Below, in pieces: positions 62,217-64,000 of a stretch of DNA of 64,000 bases. The first letter of the stretch is position 1, and every line of letters starts with the position of its first letter. The DNA comes from Pseudomonas parafulva NBRC 16636 = DSM 17004 (GTDB lineage: Bacteria > Pseudomonadota > Gammaproteobacteria > Pseudomonadales > Pseudomonadaceae): the NCBI RefSeq assembly GCF_000730645.1, contig NZ_BBIU01000016.1, positions 62,001-126,000 of the forward strand, given 5' to 3'. Under the pieces are notes generated by a model that saw nothing but the letters and a program-made list of their open reading frames with translations, had not been told where the DNA came from and searched no databases. The translations under genes and the position numbers were made by a program.

Positions 62217-62717
62217 TCAGCTCCTTCCCATCGCCAGGGGCACGGGTTTGTAGATCAGGCGCAAGGTATTGGTACTCTTGTCCAGCACAACATCGGCGCC
62301 GGTATCAATCTGCTTGCCTACATCGCGCAGCACGTTGATAGGTGTGGCTTTGCGTACCCAGACGTTGACCGGTTTGAGGTCTACGCGTTTGCCGCTTTCC
62401 ACGTAGGCGTAACCGTAGCGGCGTGCGAACGTCTGCAACAGTTCCTGGGGCTGGCCGATAAAATCGATGTCGACCTGATCGGTGTCGACCGCCGCCTGCC
62501 TGGACGCAGCCTGAACGCGGTCGGCGTTCAAGCGCGAGACATAGTCATGCTGAGAGTTGACCGCCACTGCAACCTTGTCCGCGATGATGCGGCTGGCAAA
62601 AGCCTCGGTATCCTCAGTGGTTGGCTTGGCCGAGCTTGCACACCCAGCCAGCGCCGCCAACGCAAGCAACAAGCCACCGGCCTTGTAGCCGCGGGCACCC
62701 ATGAGCATTCCTTTCAT
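62217..62717 (-). CDS. dotD: DotD/TraH-like outer-membrane lipoprotein
   Basis: This 166-residue lipoprotein starts at 62,717 with AGGAG six bases upstream. The lipobox ALAGC puts the lipidated Cys at residue 26. The C-terminal secretin-N-like domain (FIGQPQELLQTFARRYGYAY; NVLRDVGKQIDTGADVVLD) matches DotD. With DotC and DotH it forms the outer-membrane core. It is immediately followed by dotC. Confidence 0.88.
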   Translation of the reverse strand: MKGMLMGARGYKAGGLLLALAALAGCASSAKPTTEDTEAFASRIIADKVAVAVNSQHDYVSRLNADRVQAASRQAAVDTDQVDIDFIGQPQELLQTFARRYGYAYVESGKRVDLKPVNVWVRKATPINVLRDVGKQIDTGADVVLDKSTNTLRLIYKPVPLAMGRS

Positions 62718-62799
62718 GTAGAACTCCTGAAGTTGTGATTCTGGCCAAGCTGGCGAAGCGCAGCCACACAATGTGCTTGCAGCCTCGCGACAATGGGCA

Positions 62800-63321
62800 T
62801 TACTGGTAGCTCACCGCCAACTGGCGATGTTGCTGCCGTTCAAGGTACTTGCCCCACTTCACCGCGAGGGGGATAAGGTCTTTCTTGTAGATATCGTTGA
62901 ATTTGCGCGTTTTGGAATGGTAATTGGCAGCACGCGTCCAGAAATCCTGGCCGTTGTTCTCTTCCAGCTTCTGGCGCAGCAACCAGGCCGCCAGCTCGGC
63001 GTTGTAACAACCCCGCCAGGCGACATCGGATTTCGTGATGCTCGGGTAGGAGGCGAATACACCTCTGGGGCCCCAGTGCGTTGTATTGATCTGGAAATGC
63101 CCCAGGTCGAAGGTACCGTTTTGATTGGAAACACTCTGGCCGTTCCTGCCACTTTCCTTGCTGGAAATCGCCAGCAGCACGTTGGCCGGCACGCCCTGGC
63201 GCTGAGCGGCCTGGATCACGCAGTCTATATCTGCCGGACGCACAGCGTAGAAGCCATCGGCCAATGCGCACGCCGGCCATGAAACGCACAGCAAAATCAG
63301 GTACCACCCGGATCGTGTCAT
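62800..63321 (-). CDS. Lytic transglycosylase (VirB1-like) of the secretion island
   Basis: This 173-residue protein has a signal peptide (MTRSGWYLILLCVSWPACALA) and an SLT domain with catalytic Glu56 in LLAISSKESGRNG, followed by FDLGHFQINTTHW and NLAAW-like CYNAELAAWLL, plus AANYHSKT. It should cut glycan strands to let the machine pass. Its start lies one base after the upstream stop. Confidence 0.9.
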   Translation of the reverse strand: MTRSGWYLILLCVSWPACALADGFYAVRPADIDCVIQAAQRQGVPANVLLAISSKESGRNGQSVSNQNGTFDLGHFQINTTHWGPRGVFASYPSITKSDVAWRGCYNAELAAWLLRQKLEENNGQDFWTRAANYHSKTRKFNDIYKKDLIPLAVKWGKYLERQQHRQLAVSYQ

Positions 63322-63322
63322 G

Positions 63323-63940
63323 TCAGATGATCCACTTCTGATGTTGGAACCAGAACCAGAATGCGCCTTCGACAAACAGTTGACCGCTCGACACCTGCCA
63401 GCTGCGGTAGGACTTCTTCATGCCGAAAACCCACAATGCAAAGCCGATCGACAGCCAGTTCAACGCGATCATGACACCCGCACCAGTGGCCAGCATGTAA
63501 ACGAAACCCAGGGTCGCTGCCAAGCTGGCAATGAAAAAGGCCCTCGAGTGCAAACGGTGACTGCCGGCAATGCGGTCGAGCTCCTCCCGCTCCAGGGTGG
63601 TCAGTTGGCCCCTGACCCTTTCGTTCCGGTAACGCGCTGCATGCTCACGGACTTTTCTGCTATCGGCTTCCTCGAGCAGAGCGAATTGGCAGTTGTTGCA
63701 TTGCCAGCTATGCAGAACACGCACGCGGCCGCTGGGGTGCTGCTCGATATCCTGATAGTCACCGTCCTGCTGAAGCAGGACTCCACGCTCGCACTCCGGG
63801 CAGGCGGGGCTGAAGTTCGAACGCCACAGCGCCTTGATGTGCTGGTTGCCCATGCGCAGTTGGTTCACACCCAGCGCCGCCATAGGCATGGTGATGAACG
63901 CGAACTTTGCTGCCCTCTTCCCTGTGCTGAACAACCCCAT
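63323..63940 (-). CDS. Membrane protein with zinc-ribbon-like cysteines, T4BSS island
   Basis: This 205-residue protein has two CxxC pairs (CPECERG near residue 47; QCNNCQF near residue 80) forming a probable zinc ribbon, a charged helical middle (about 90-130) and two hydrophobic helices near residues 135-172 (AFFIASLAATLGFVYMLATG; MIALNWLSIGFALWVFGM). It lies immediately upstream of the transglycosylase gene. Not matched to a named Dot/Icm protein. Upstream of it, to the window end, only AT-rich sequence is seen. Confidence 0.7.
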   Translation of the reverse strand: MGLFSTGKRAAKFAFITMPMAALGVNQLRMGNQHIKALWRSNFSPACPECERGVLLQQDGDYQDIEQHPSGRVRVLHSWQCNNCQFALLEEADSRKVREHAARYRNERVRGQLTTLEREELDRIAGSHRLHSRAFFIASLAATLGFVYMLATGAGVMIALNWLSIGFALWVFGMKKSYRSWQVSSGQLFVEGAFWFWFQHQKWII

Positions 63941-64000
63941 TTACGTCACCATACATGCTTTAATTACGTTTTTTGATTATCTGTTAGATATCTATCGTCG

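Noticed and set aside
34194..64000. Calling the island an integrative conjugative element
   Set aside because: No integrase, relaxase, coupling ATPase or att repeat can be seen in the window.

Overview
The window looks like chromosome from a Pseudomonas putida-group bacterium. Supporting signs are high GC, the order dnaK-grpE-recN-fur-bamE-ratA-smpB-lldRPD-dld, Pseudomonas-type REP elements and a Pseudomonas-like tmRNA whose tag reads ANDENYEGYALAA. Gene calls rest on reading the translated sequence; no database search was run.

Bases 1-12,100 are core genome: the 5' end of dnaK, grpE (two clear sigma32 promoters), recN (LexA box), fur, bamE, ratA, smpB and the lactate-utilisation genes lldR, lldP, lldD and a large FAD/Fe-S D-lactate dehydrogenase. 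Bases 12,100-22,800 hold an accessory cluster rich in PLP enzymes: a minus-strand operon serC-benE-like permease-yggS-class III aminotransferase-glyA, a divergent MocR regulator, a second SHMT-like gene whose PLP lysine is replaced by alanine, and an operon of ferredoxin-reductase fragment, class I amidotransferase and ABM monooxygenase. Four copies of a GTGGTCTG motif, each about 42-43 nt before a -10-like hexamer, tie these units into one probable MocR regulon.

Bases 22,900-34,000 contain a small exported protein, the tmRNA gene, a REP pair, an exported argininosuccinate-lyase-like protein, a NERD-UvrD helicase with a membrane NERD protein, and a six-gene stressosome/two-component module (RsbR-RsbS-RsbT-RsbW/SpoIIE fusion-histidine kinase-hybrid kinase).

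From 34,200 to the right edge lies an island coding for a type IVB (Dot/Icm, IncI-like) secretion system. Recognisable parts are DotA/TraY, DotM/TrbA, IcmT/TraK, DotB, DotC, DotD, a DsbC/TrbB-like thiol protein, a lytic transglycosylase, an M23 peptidase, an OmpA-like protein and many unrecognised exported or membrane proteins, including three tandem paralogues. No relaxase, integrase, DotG, DotH, DotI, DotL or DotO is seen, so the system must continue past 64,000 or lie elsewhere. Between the dotA-like gene and an OmpA-like gene lies a DUF2235 (Tle1-like) lipase with small neighbours and a convergent exported protein. This resembles an effector-immunity locus, and P. putida IsoF is known to kill bacteria with a T4BSS, so an antibacterial role for this island is the leading interpretation.
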